DNA of 64,000 nucleotides, from contig JADNRX010000240.1 in assembly GCA_015501595.1 (NCBI GenBank), forward strand, positions 20,816 through 84,815, written 5' to 3'. This document shows positions 1 through 11,762 of the stretch, piece after piece. Source of the stretch: Hymenopellis radicata (lineage: Eukaryota > Basidiomycota > Agaricomycetes > Agaricales > Physalacriaceae). Below the pieces are notes generated by a model. It was not told the origin of the DNA, searched no databases, and was given only the letters and a program-made list of their open reading frames with translations. Numbering within the stretch: position 1 is the stretch's first letter; each line of letters begins with the position of its first letter. The translations under genes were made by a program, and so were the position numbers.

Positions 1-507
1 TATAGCTTGAAGATGGTTGAGAATGATAGCCCTGGGCAAAGGTGAGATGAGAACAAGTGTCGTAATATGTAACGGACTTCTCTGGCCGCGGCAGACGGAT
101 AAGAGGACAATCGAGGGAGGAGCCGAACAATTCCGTCATGAGACAGGCAAGGTTCTCTCCCCTCTTTGTTGTCCCAAAGGCAAGCCCGATTAGACGCGGA
201 ATCGCCGTTCCTTGAAGCGTCACCATCCTGTCATACTTCCGGCCTCGCGACAAAGGCGGTCGACGTCACCAAACTTGAAAGCGATATCGTGCTCATAACG
301 CGCGCCATCTTCATCCACCATATATCCGCTATAGACGCTCGAGTTACTCGTAGCATGGAGACATTCGGTGATAACGATCTCGTCGAAGGAGAGTGGCACC
401 ATAGGCAAGGTGTTAACGTTGTAGAAGATCTCATCGTCCTCTAAATCAGCAATACGGTTGAAATAGTCTGGAGCTACGAAGCGCTCGTCAAAGCGAAAGC
501 TAGCCAT
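1..507 (-). pseudogene. Kinase-like family copy A, frameshifted and cut by the window edge
   Basis: Minus-strand copy of the kinase-like family, closest to the copy at 30721. It starts at 507 with MASFRFDERF and keeps the N-terminal region through the beta-3 lysine (AFKF). A one-base deletion near position 240, relative to the intact copy, turns the following REAEKYDRM region into a short out-of-frame end. Beyond it the family sequence continues in another frame, including the first intron (about 75 to 32) and the start of exon 2 at 31. The catalytic loop lies outside the window. It is either a dead gene or a live gene with one assembly error; the high similarity to the intact copy fits a recent origin. 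Confidence 0.7.
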
Positions 508-892
508 GAGTAGAGAGTATGGTCCTAGTCCAAGTGACAAAGAGGCAAAGACAAAGGCGACAAGAGACATGTCACGTGCAAGGCGCGCGGTTGTCGAACC
601 TGTTCCCAGTGGCGCTTTGAACGTCCGGTTGAAGAGAACAGCTGTGACGAGCACAGGTAAGAAGGACCACTAATCCTCATAGGTACAAGGGACGACATGA
701 GTCTAGTAGGGAACGGAAGTGGCAAGACGAGGACGTCGAATCAACGACGCGACTTGCCCCAATTCCACGTCCACGAGATAGACACATCGACAAGTTTGGG
801 GATGTACAATTCGATGCACCGTTATCATGAGAGCTTCACACGAACATTGAGGGAGCATATATGCGGGAAGACAACGTACTCAGCTGGTCGCT

Positions 893-1060
893 GCTGATCT
901 GCCGAAATTCCCCGACCTCCTCCGATTGCTTTCGAAGCCACCCTATGTCGAAATTATTGGAGCAGGCTGCCATCACGATGAATTGCCCAACGGAGGATTC
1001 AAATGCTTAGAGAAATTCGAGGTTCTGACAGTGATGATGGTGGAAAGGCAAGCGTGATAT
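893..1060 (+). other. Short coding-like stretch, possible F-box/LRR relic
   Basis: One frame is open for about 55 codons and reads like the C-terminal half of a basidiomycete F-box/leucine-rich protein (LPKFPDLLRLL, then GFKCLEKFEVL). No start codon, splice partner or F-box is visible nearby. I read it as a relic. The stretch just before it, around 800-850, matches 24645-24700 in inverted orientation, so this intergenic DNA was duplicated along with the kinase-like genes. Confidence 0.25.
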
Positions 1061-1362
1061 TCCCTAATCAGGAGCTCTATCGGAATTCTCGGGATTGGCT
1101 TGGTAGATACTAGAGACTCTGAAATTTGCCTGTATACCCACTAGAGGACAGAGAATACTGATTTGTTGGTAGAATGCACATTGTCATTTGATGTATATAT
1201 TACATACTACTGAAACGTTCAGCTACGGGCGGCTTGTACGCCGCGGCGAGACGTTGTAGGTCGTGCCGGCGCAGGACGTGTAGAACGAGCGGACGGTTTC
1301 GAGGACTGTTTGATACTGTGGATTCACGCGTCAGCCGACATACCAGACTTTATGAACGGAGC

Positions 1363-2396
1363 CTACCTGCGCCGCCATTCCTTTTCCACTTGCGCTGCAG
1401 TCTCGTTGATGTGAGCTTCCAGATACTCTAAGTCGCGCCTCCCGCTCTCAAGGAGAATCTGGACATGCTTGAAGTAGCACAGAAGAAGGTCGGAAACCTC
1501 GTTGATATCGTCGTATTTGGCGTGGAGGGGGCGGGGGAAAAGAAGCTTCATGATTCTAGCGGGCGGCAGGCCCTCCTTTTTCCAAATGTACCCTTTTACA
1601 GAGACCTTGCCTGCGCGGTTCAGTAATGGTCGCTGAAGGATGAAAACCACATACCATGATCCCAAAAGTTCATGTCCAGCGCGGGGACACGTACATAAGC
1701 GCAAATCACGTTCCAATCTTCTACTGAAAGGGAGTCGGGCTGCTCAGTGAAGTCGACAGCCTCGTCGGACGCGGTGCATTTGTGTGTTTCCCGCATGTTG
1801 TCGAAACCGACAAGCCGGAAGTCTGATCCTCGTTGCAACACATTGCTCTCCTTGAAATCGGCATGAATTAAGCCCTTGTCGTGCAAAGATTGAAGATGAT
1901 TGAGAATGATAGCCCTGAATAAACGTAAGAAGAAATAACAAATACCATCTCAAACGACGTACTTCTCTGACCGCGCTAGAGAAATTAACTTACAGTCAAG
2001 GGAAGAGCCAAACTTCTCTGTCATGAGACAAGCAAAGTAGCCGCCTCTTGTCCGTTTCGCAAAAGCGAGCCCAATCAGGCGAGGAATCGCCTCTCCTTGA
2101 AGCCTGAACATCTTGTCGTATTTCTCGGCCTCGCGACATAATTGTTCTTCGTCTCCGAACTTGAAGGCAACATCATATTCCTCATAACGCTTGCCCTGGC
2201 GGTCCACAAAGTAGCCGCTGTAGACGCTCGAATTCTCCGTTGCATGAAGACATTCCGTGATGACAATGGTGTCGAAGGCCTTAGGCACAATAGGCAGGGC
2301 GGATTTATGGTAGAAGAGTAAGTCGTCCTCTACTTCAGAGATACGATTGCAGAATTTAGGAGCCTCGAAGTGCTCGTCGAAAGAAAGAGCAACCAT
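1363..2396 (-). CDS. Kinase-like family copy B, probable pseudokinase
   Basis: Three exons (2396-1963, 1914-1655, 1610-1363) give about 313 residues. Splice sites match those of all other copies. Visible kinase elements are a beta-3 lysine in AFKF (residue ~79), an acidic helix C (REAEKYDKM), a hinge-like CLMTEKFGSS, and the catalytic loop IHADFKESNVL (H162, D164, N169). There is no glycine-rich loop. The metal-binding DFD of the family reads GFD here (codon at 1806-1808), so phosphotransfer is probably lost. The N-terminal half resembles copy D and the C-terminal half copy E. A possible fourth exon with a basic, proline-rich tail follows around 1310-1220. Substrate and role are unknown. Confidence 0.8.
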
Positions 2397-2533
2397 GGCT
2401 GTGCTGATAGTGATCCCTGACGGTGTTCCCCGCTAGGTCACGTGTGTGGCGTTAGATTTGAGTCTCAGCCTGCTTTAGTAGTTGCGGTATTGTCTCATGA
2501 ACTCGACGCGCACTACAGACCATCGCCACAGGG

Positions 2534-2778
2534 TATAGTGTATGCTGGAAAACAGTCAGCAAACACACAGAAAGCACATGAAGAGAAACCCTACTCCGAC
2601 GCACTGCCAATCACGACCATCAAGCTGAAGCCACTCGGGAGGCCGCTGCAGACCAAATTTCGTTTGAATGTTAGTCATCATGCCTCGGCTGTACGTGGTA
2701 CTCTTCACGGAGGGCAATGGGTCTAAGTTGTGGAAGCTACTGTAACTGAGGCTAGGCTCACTCCTCCTGGGGGCGAGT
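2534..2778 (-). repeat. Duplicated segment upstream of kinase-like copy B
   Basis: Read on the minus strand, this segment matches 25078-25317 on the plus strand, which lies upstream of kinase-like copy E. Both contain a stretch translating as TNIQTKFGLQR.PEWLQLDG, but their frames are interrupted differently, so neither looks like an intact gene. The pair shows that B and E share upstream flank as well as coding sequence. Confidence 0.75.
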
Positions 2779-3210
2779 TGCTCGGGGGCCCGGGTAGTGA
2801 GCCTTGATTTCCATTCCGATTCACACCGATTTAAGCAATGTGCAGGTTTGATAACGTGCGACACCTACGGAATGCCCTCCACGCCGCTGCTGGCAAACCT
2901 GTGCCCCCCATCAATAACGCTGGAACGATGAATACACCCACCCGTGGAGGCCAGCCTCCTGATGTCGAGGGACGCCACACGCAAGACGCGTGAAACCTAT
3001 AGGGTGGCTGGCATATGGACAGCTCCATCCAAGAGAAGCTTAGGTGGTTGACCAGCACTCCATCACACAGAAAGACATCGATGAGAACAAAACGAAGTAT
3101 TTATGCACGTACTAAATATAAAAAATTCAAACCGGAAAACGATACTTAATAACCTCCATTTCCATTCACCTGACCACACATCAATTCAGTGCTTCACAAA
3201 AAGCAACACA

Positions 3211-6200
3211 TCAACACACCTTGTCTTTCAGCGAAGTGACAAACTGCTGATAACTGGGCAGCACATCTAACCGATCCTGTATGAGCGCACTTAATGCCCA
3301 CAGCCGCAATGGCGGTTCCCCATCCTCCTTCACGACATACAAATGCGGGTAGTAGATCCCACGGCGCATCTCACGCGTCTTTTGTACAATGGCGTTGACC
3401 TTTTCCGAGAATGGGTTGTCCAATAACGGAAGAGTGTACTAATGCATATGTCAGACACGACAGTCGCCCACGTAAAAGCAAGCTCACCTTGCCGCCTCGA
3501 AGTGCCTCATAGTTGGGCAAGTTGAATACATCCATGATGAGCTGCGGTACAGCGTCGCGTCCAACCCACAAGAATATTGTCTGCCCGTCTTCGATAAGGA
3601 AGAGGCCGTGCCTCTCGAGGCGTTCGGACGTTAGAGGAAGGGCGGGCGGCATGATGATACCCTCCGGTCCAACAGTTCCCGCCTGCAAAGATGGTTAGTT
3701 AACATCGATTGAGAGAGTAAGAGCAATCCAACCTCTGGAGGCATATTATGTAGGAGATAGAAAGTCGGGTAGATGTATGGAATAAGCAGTTGCGAAGGCA
3801 AGGAGGTCAGCAGTGCTTGGGAGTACGCCCTGATATCGGGAGGTATCTGCGCGCTTTGTCGGATACCAACCTACAAAACACAGTCAGCTAATGATAAACG
3901 AGCAGGTAGAAGCACACACATTCTTCAGCAGCCCAAGTATCAAGACAGGAAGCATTTTCATGTTTTCAGAAATGGCCAATTGCGCGCTTGCACCCGCGCC
4001 TCCAGCTGTCATACTGCTCCTGTACGCGATGAGGATGTCCACCAGCTTCTGGTATACGAAATCGCGAGCGTCCTCGAGCTTATGCGTCAACGAGCGCTCA
4101 ACAGCCTTGTTCGCGAAGAAGGTGGCGAGTGCAACCTGATCTACAGATGAAAATACCTCTGACAGACTCGACGTTGTCGGTAATGCCAAAGTAACAACAC
4201 GAATTCGGCGCTCCCCTACCGTCTTTGAGTCAACGCGCGATAATTAACATTGTCTTGAGCTTACCGTAACAGGTGGTGTGCAGAATCGCAGTTTGCAAGA
4301 CAACAAACGGCGCAGAAATAGTCTCCTCGATCTGGATTTCAATAGCGTACGACTGGTCTTGGGGAACCGCAGGCATGGCAAGAAGATCGGTAGACCTAAC
4401 GAAAAAGTTTCCGTGGAACGATGACATGCGCAGACCTATTAACCTTCAGCATCCAGTATCACTCTTTGAAAAGAAGTTTACCTCTTGACGCGCGAACACG
4501 CATGACGGCCTCCAACATAATGGGCATGGCAATGACCCACCAAATTCGTGTGCAAATTTGAGAGCATCCTCCGAGCGAGCAGCATTGAAAGCAGGGTAAT
4601 AGTACGTCTGACCTGACGTGTAATGTGGGAGGCATGCTACCAACGAAGATTTAAAAAAGGAACTCCCGACTCCGCAACGAACATACCTAAACTTGCCACA
4701 TCCTGGTACGCTGAACTGAAGAGGAACATGTCCACGGACACCTGCGCTCTTGAGCATTCGATGGCAAATGTCTTGTAGAACGTGGATGCTGCCTGTAAAA
4801 GACCAGATTCCTACAAGGGGGGAAGGTTCATTCGACAGAATTATCACGCGTTTTTTTTTACCTACTTTCGCAGTTCCAAGCAGTTTCGCATCTTCGCGGT
4901 TCTTCAAGGCACCGGCGCCAATGCTCGGCAGACTCGAAGAGAGCACAGTGATTTTGCCGCCTATCGGTGCCTAGGTGAACTCATGAGCCAATACGAAAGA
5001 ATCTTTCTGTGAGACGTACCATCAGTTTGAACCCAGCTTGTAACGCGGGACCCAAGGCGCTGCCAATTATGCTATTATCCTTGAACATATCGTTGATGCG
5101 CCCCAAAAGAGTCGTCAAAGATTCACGCGACTCCGCCAAGTTGACACATAGATCGGTAGGCTTTGGTAGGAAGACATCATCAGTATCCGATACGACGAGC
5201 ATAGACGACTCGGACGAGCCAGGCTGCGGTAAACTGAGTAAAATTGAAAATGTGAAATTAAACATGTACGAACGGGGATGGAGAAGAAGTAGAGCGAGAC
5301 GTCATAACAGACGATGGCAATTTTTGTCCTTCCATTTTCGTCAGGGATGCGATCAAGGTTTTCGAGTATCGTTCGCGTCGCAGTTGCGACCATACCAGAC
5401 TGGACAGCAGAGTGGCTGACATCAATCAGGAAGACGTACACAGCTGGCTGTGGTGGTCGAACCATGTACTCGGTCGGTGCCACGTATTCCACAGCCGAGT
5501 GGTTGAGTTCTGCGCGCTGCCATCGATCTCCGGGCTGGTTGCGCACCTGGTCCCAGTCGAACATTTGAGGAACCTCATTCGACATGTTGCACATGCAACA
5601 CCGCCAGCGATTGCCTCCGTCGATGAACTGCACATAAGGATTTATGTACGTTCTACATCTTCTGCAGCGGGCGATGACGGTGTCTGTCACGACAGGCACG
5701 GGTTCTTCGCCTTCATTGAGAGTCCGGTAGGGGGTGAGGACCAGGGCCAAGGGAATCTTGGATTTGGAGAGCAGGGAAGATGTGGTGGGAATCGCGTTCA
5801 TCGTACACCGCTGGTATGAAGGATCGGCATTCGCGTTTGGCGAGGGCGTAACACTAGAGTTGGGTGGTAGACGGATTTCTGGAGGAGGGATATGAAGCTC
5901 TCGCGGGTCCGGCGGGGAAGTAAGGAGATTAGCTGTGTTGAGTTGGTACGGACGTTGGCCGCCGCCTCCCATGCCCATCTGACTGAACTGGTCGACCATT
6001 TGATTGACACCCATATGGGGCTGCTGCTTTTCGTTGATATAGCTTGGCGCTCCGTCGGGCACATAGTATGGTGGCTGGCCGGGAGGGGGCTGTTGGGCCA
6101 AGCCTGGCGTGAAGAACTGACCGCCTGCGGCAGGAGCCTGCTGCGGGGGTACAGTCGCGTACCCACTATCTGCCAAGGGCGCGTCGGGACTGTTGAAATA

Positions 6201-6506
6201 GGCCTGCGTTTGACCGGCAGCGTATTGGCGTCGTTTGTGGTGTCCTCCTGCAGGCGCGGCTACCGGGACCTGCTCTGCCGTCGGAGCCATAGCTGGAGGC
6301 TCCCACTGTGTGTGACCCGTCGTCGTGTCTAGGCGATTTCCTTCAGCTGACACGAACAAGGGAAGAAAAATGGGCTCACCAATGAACAGGTATCGCTGAT
6401 TGGGCGCATCCCTAGTTTCGGTCAAAAATGGTACAGTCAACAGCAGGAAAGGCGGCGCACCATTCAGCAGTCCAGCCTGCAGGCAGCTGTTGAGATGGCG
6501 AGGACA
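3211..6506 (-). CDS. SEC24: COPII coat cargo-adaptor subunit Sec24 with N-terminal WW domain
   Basis: Sec24 pairs with Sec23 in the inner COPII coat and selects cargo at ER exit sites. The start at 6506 gives [12 protein letters not shown]; splicing across two short introns then forms a WW domain at about residues 8-38 (two key Trp, ending HTQWEPP). A Pro/Gln-rich linker follows, then the Sec24 zinc finger ([11 protein letters not shown] ... [13 protein letters not shown]) and the trunk domain (YVFLIDVS). Smaller exons downstream cover the rest of the trunk, the helical domain and the gelsolin-like end ([15 protein letters not shown]), stopping at 3211. Many introns interrupt the 3' half. A partial dead copy lies at 21768-22707. 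The family call is certain; the WW fusion is read directly from the splice pattern. Confidence 0.93.
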
Positions 6507-6706
6507 TTATCGTCGTGATAGTAAGTGGTGAAGATGTGCCCTACTCCTCCGGCCACGTCGACGTAACAGAGACAAACACCTGCTTCTGCCAAACAACTCT
6601 CTCTGAATCTTGGCTTGATACTCGTCGGACACGTCTACTACACGTATTGCTGTACGCATCTAGTGTGACTTTGACTAAAAGAAATGCTAAAATCTTCAAT
6701 GAAAGC

Positions 6707-7447
6707 ATGTCTTCCTTCTTGACGCGTCTCTGGAGAACTATCCGTCATCCTGTATGTACCTTCTTGAGCGGGTGAATCCATCCTGAGTATAATCTCAGAC
6801 AGGTTTCGTTGGCCGAGATCTTGAAGGTGAATATAATTGCCTGTAATTAGACCAATTTGTCACTGAAATATCACAGGAAACCTTTACTTTGAACGAAAGA
6901 ATCCCATACCTGGTAGGTGACTTTTTTCTGTTCTTGAGATCCCTCCTCACATCTCCAAGAGGCTAGGCGACCGAAGCGAACAGTAAAGTACCACAGTACT
7001 GAGATGTATTGGGATTACATAGGCGGTAGAAGGCGTCTACCAGGTCAGTGTCTCTTCATGCCACTCTCAACCATTTCTTACCAGTATAACATTAGCCCAA
7101 TGGTCTGCCTGGCTATCACATACACGCATTGATCCGCCTAGTATGGAGGTAAATATCACAAGAATGTATGTTGGCCGTCTTCTGATCTGTTGCAGGAACT
7201 ACAAATGGACTGGGCCCGTCAACAAAAACTGAGAGTGAATGTTGCCATGATTGAACAACGAGACCGAGAGGACCGTCTCCGCCTTGCGCAAGCCTCAGTT
7301 AACCCTAGCCACGAGCAACCTGCGCCTCCGGAGCCCGTGCAGGCCCCAACGCCTCCACCTGTAAAGTCGGAACTGCCCAAGATGCCTTCTCAAGATAATT
7401 ACGAGCCTGAAGCATGGGCCCCTCGAGCACGGACGAGGGGAACATGA
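6707..7447 (+). CDS. NDUFAF2: NADH:ubiquinone oxidoreductase complex I assembly factor, NDUFAF2/mimitin family
   Basis: Six small exons join in frame: 6707-6751, 6799-6826, 6877-6912, 6960-7043, 7096-7148 and 7196-7447, giving 165 residues. Recognition rests on the order GRDLEGNLYFER, then RPKRTVKYHS, then MYWDYIGGRRRLPAQW, then SAWLSHTRIDPPSMEEL, the signature layout of the 17.2-kDa-like complex I assembly factors. These act in the mitochondrial matrix during late complex I assembly. The C-terminus is a charged, proline-rich tail. The only 5' region is the roughly 200 bp shared with the divergent SEC24 start at 6506, suggesting a bidirectional promoter. Confidence 0.9.
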
Positions 7448-7588
7448 CCAGGCGGTAGACATAGAGCATATATCAATATAATTAAAAATGGAGAATCAAT
7501 TGATATCAATGGACGTTAGGCGGCGCCAGTCAACAATGTTGTTTGTCTTTGTGGACGCGCCTTAAACGCGTCTTCAAGTTGAACCACC

Positions 7589-9660
7589 ATGCCACCCAGC
7601 AGCAACTTTATTCAATACGCCGCGCCGCCACACGGCGCCCCTTCTCAACGCCTGCAGTCGTCGCGCCCAGTGGTCCCCGCTCAGGTCCCCGGCCAGTACT
7701 ACACCCAGCCTGGCCCAGCAGTCTTCCACCCACCAAGCAACTACGAGCTCCTGGAACGCAACATATCGCATAACGTCTCCATGTCTATACACGCCATACT
7801 AGAGGCGCAGACTAAGATCATCATGGACCACATCAATTCCAGCCTGGATCAACGTGTTTCAGAGTCGGAAAAGCGTAGCGACGACGCAAACAAGCAGCTC
7901 GTTCAGGCCATGTCCAACGCGCACAAGATTCAGCTCGACTCGGCATCCAAGCTGATGGCCAAAATGAAGACCATAGAACCAGTCGTAGAACGGGTTACCA
8001 ATTTGGAGTACTGCGTGCAAGAACTCCTGGAGCGTCTCAAAGACCCAGAGGCAGCATGTGCGTTTTCTTCATCATGAAAACTCTTTTCAATGCTCAATTG
8101 GGAATGCAGTATCAGAAACAGAGCCGCAGCCTGAACCGCCCAAGGTCGTCACGCATGAAATGGCGGTCAGCCCTATCAAGTTTCCTTCTCGGGATGATGA
8201 TAATCTCGGCGACATTACACTGGTTTCGTCAGTTCCCTTGATGAGAGGAAAGGTCGCGAAAGCGCGCAACACCGCAGATCCATTCATCGAGGCCTCTCTG
8301 AGCCCAGCGACATGGTCAGATACCAATAGTATGCATCAATGCCTTGATATTCCTGAATATATGCTAATCTTTCTTCCACCGTAGGCCCGCCTCGCTTTCA
8401 CGAAGGTACATATTCTATTTTGCGACGCATACATTGCTTTAAATCTCTTCCAGCGTCCATTTTCAGACCAGACCTGTCACTGAAGGGACGCAAATCATAC
8501 AGTATCTTCGCTAGGGAGCCTTCTCCTGATGGGACAATATCTTCTCTTCGTCGAGTCAGCCTTGGAGGTGACGGCCTTTTAGAGTCCACCATTCCTTCCG
8601 CTGCCGATCTCCCCGCCACTCCGCCCGCCTCCACGACTGATGACGTTCAGCTATTATCCGTGAGCCCGACGCCTCCAAGTCTGTCTCCAGCACGACAAGT
8701 TCAGACCTCCGATTCGCCCGCGCCTGATTCTGAGGACGAGCCTGAGGAGCTTAAACCGTCGACCCTTGCCGTTACTTCTATGCCATCTGCGGCGCACCTT
8801 TTTGATGCCCCAACACCAACATCATCTGTGGTGGATGAGCAGCTGGTCTCGAGTATGATGGGCCACCTAGATCGCTCGCCGTCCCCACTAACGCCTATGA
8901 ACTCTCCATCTCCTCGTCACTCGCCGTCCCCACAACCCGTCATCAAGAACGAAGTTGTCCAGAGAGCGCCTCTCCGGAGAGAAGACAGCGTCTCGGCGCG
9001 CCTTCGAAAACGCCCCCACTCTCAAAAGGCGTCCTCTTCTGCCCCTCAGTCTAAGCGCGCGAAAAAGCTCAAAGTGAAGCATGAAGTTATAATGTGGCCC
9101 GAAGACACCAAGGATACCTTGACTGATGTACGTTCGTTCTCTTGTTACTGATACTTGCGATATTGACTCACTACAGCTGGTGCAATGTGACAAATGTCAA
9201 TCTTGGTACCATGTTGGGTGTTTGGGTATGCAAGAGAACGATCCTCGTCTCGACTCAGACGCCGAGTTTGTGTGCCCCGTGTGCACGGACCCAAAGCATC
9301 GTGTGTAGTTTCTGCGCACCTATCGATTGAAAGTTGACTTGGGTTCTAGACTCGCGCTCCATCGACGTGAGAGGGGGCAACTGTGCGCGCCCGGGGTGCC
9401 AGATACAGGTGTTCGTCATCTCGCACATCATTGGAAGTCGGCACATTGCTGGGGGCGGTGGGCGCAGGGATGACTGGCTCGTCAAGTGGTATGGATACTC
9501 GACTGCGGAGGCATCGTGGGAGCAGACGTCGGCGAGTTTAGACCCCCACATTGAAGACTTCAAACAACGGGCGAGGCAGGAGGGCAAGGATCCCGACGAG
9601 AACCCGAATGATGATATTTTGTTGAAGGAGGCGCTTGATGCTGGCTTTCGCCATCTTTGA
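7589..9660 (+). CDS. PHD-finger/chromodomain nuclear protein
   Basis: Six exons join in phase: 7589-8057, 8110-8328, 8385-8405, 8454-9127, 9177-9300 and 9350-9660. The ATG has a good context (CACCATGCC). The N-terminus is Pro/Gln-rich, followed by a predicted coiled coil (residues ~60-155), a long Ser/Pro-rich disordered region with a basic stretch (RLRKRPHSQK, SKRAKKLKVK), a PHD-like finger (LVQCDKCQSWYHVGC ... FVCPVCTD) and a C-terminal chromodomain (DDWLVKWYGYSTAEASWE). The first Cys pair of a canonical PHD finger is missing; WPEDTKDTL stands in its place. Such proteins usually read histone methylation. Here that is inferred from domains only. Confidence 0.85.
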
Positions 9661-9866
9661 TGTTTTTTTTTCTTTTTGCTTTGAAGAGTTTTTAGCTTTC
9701 GTATTTAAGTAGTGTACTGTATGCGTCGTATAACTTAGTCTTTTGTGTTGTATATACGTATATGCCTCATAGTAACTAGCATATTCCTTTTAGATAACTA
9801 CGTACACTGGATGTTATTTCTCTTGGACTCTACGCCTGGCCACTGCTTCACAAGCTTAGGTCTGCT

Positions 9867-11762
9867 TCAGACACTGTTTGATTCTACAGTTTGAAGACCT
9901 GCAGTTGAGGTAGCCGCTGGTGAACGAAACTCCATCGCGCCAGTGTCAGAAAAACGACTGAGCTCGAATTCTTGGGTCGTAGTTACTCCAGTAGTGGTGA
10001 CCCCCAGATTTAGTACCAACCGGGAGGACTGTAAGACTCGAAATGAGAAATAAGAAGTAACAGTGATGATCGTAGCACACGCGTACCACAACGGCATACG
10101 TTGAGATAAACCATCTAACCGGAAGCAATTATCAATGAAGAGCATTCGCCTTCGGCCATCGAAGAGACTCACGCGGTGCCCACTTGTCCAATTACCCGAG
10201 TAATTAGGTGGACAACAAACACTAGGTTGATCAAGAGCGCCGCTGGAGGATCACATTGGTCAGCGGCGTCCAAGTCACTGTAGGCAGGAGTAAACTTGCT
10301 AAATATCCTATGAACAGAATTCAGTGTGCGACGACAGCGTTAAGGCAGAAGATGCGTACACCAAGCAGTAAAACACATTGTCCCTTATGAAGAGGAAGAA
10401 AATAGGCATCGACTTTCTGGCTTCGAACACCGAAGTTGACATGGATCGATTCTGGTTGTGATTCAAGTCCGAAATCATTCCGAAAAATTTGAAAAGGCTC
10501 ATAGAAGAGAAGAGCGCTGGTGGTATGTACTCGGTCAGATATTGCTGGGCACGGAGGGAGATCCACAGAGCGTACACACAAGAACGAGATGAATGATCCT
10601 AGGCGCACACATGAATCACAGCTTGGCGACAATCGGAGAAATCTGTTGCCCACCAAGTGCATAGAGACAGTTTTATTCTCTTCAAGGGACTCTGAACCAC
10701 TGCTAAACATCCAGGGATGGGCAGATGAGGTTGTCGCTCTATCACGGTTGTGGTTGCAACGAGGAAGGCATCAATAGCGCCTCCTGACTGTTTCAAAGAG
10801 TCAGTAACATTCTACGACGTTGAGTCGGAGCTGACCAGAAATTGCACTAGTAAATGAAGGATCATTTTTGAGTTCTTTCCATGCGAAGTATTGCCCGGAA
10901 CTGACCAGTATACAGGGACCACATGAATACTTTGACTACAATGTTTGCGTAAGAGTACTAGAAAGTGGTACTGGTTATGCTACTCACCTGAGCGACGGTT
11001 TCCATACAGAGCGTTGAGACGCATGAGAAAAAGCGCATCTCCGATTGCACCAGACAAGAGAGGACCACACCTATAAAGTTGTTATGAGAGTAGGAAACAC
11101 CGTAATCGTGATTTACGGACATGCCGTAGTACCAGAAATATCCTTTGCAACGGCAAGGAGACTGTCACACATGTCGATATTTCGTAGAAAGGACTTGCTT
11201 ACAACTTGGCTGTTCTTCAACTGATGAAACATGATTTAATCGAGATCACGCACCTGTAGACTCAAGTGGCCAGTGTTTGTGCTGACTAGACCAAATCAGA
11301 AGCAGCAGAAACTTGGTAAAGCAGACAGACCGGAAAGACAGATACTGAAATCTCGTCAGGCACGGAAACAAAGAGCGCAATGTCGCGTACATGAACCAGA
11401 TGATAGTATGGTAGCGCAGGAAGGTGTAAAGACTCTTTACAAGGGACCAATTGCCACTGTAATTCCGGTAATGACACGCTCTATACAGCAGTGACAATGC
11501 TTACCTCCATATCTTCTTTTTCTGAGCGGAATTTAGAATAAGTAGATCGAGGGAGAGGACCAGTATACCTCTTCTGAAAACGTCAAGACCGTGTCGTATA
11601 CAAGCCACGTAAGTGCCGCGACTGAGTCGATGGATAGTCAGACCTGCATAACCATAGAAAATCTCGGGACGGTTTCTTACCGGCACCGAAATTCACGGCT
11701 TGTGTGTCGCTCACAGCGAGAAGGAGCTGCTGGTACTCGACAGTCTGGGTCGGAGCGTCCAT
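9867..11762 (-). CDS. DUF6533 multi-pass membrane protein
   Basis: The first exon starts at 11762 (MDAPTQTVEYQQLLLAV) and ends at 11681. Splicing then gives AALTWLVYDTVLTFSEE, KKIW, and NWSLVKSLYTFLRY, the hallmark order of the basidiomycete DUF6533 domain. Further hydrophobic exons follow downstream, with the typical late segments FLFIRDNVFYCLVY and LQSSRLVLNLG, and a stop at 9867. Intron positions in the middle were not all resolved. These proteins have about six or seven membrane helices, and their function is not established. The gene is confined to agaricomycete-type fungi as far as I know, which supports the taxonomic call. Confidence 0.7.

Noticed and set aside
3773..4150. Long plus-strand frame opposite SEC24
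   Set aside because: Antisense shadow of SEC24 exons; the sense strand has the conserved protein and splice sites.
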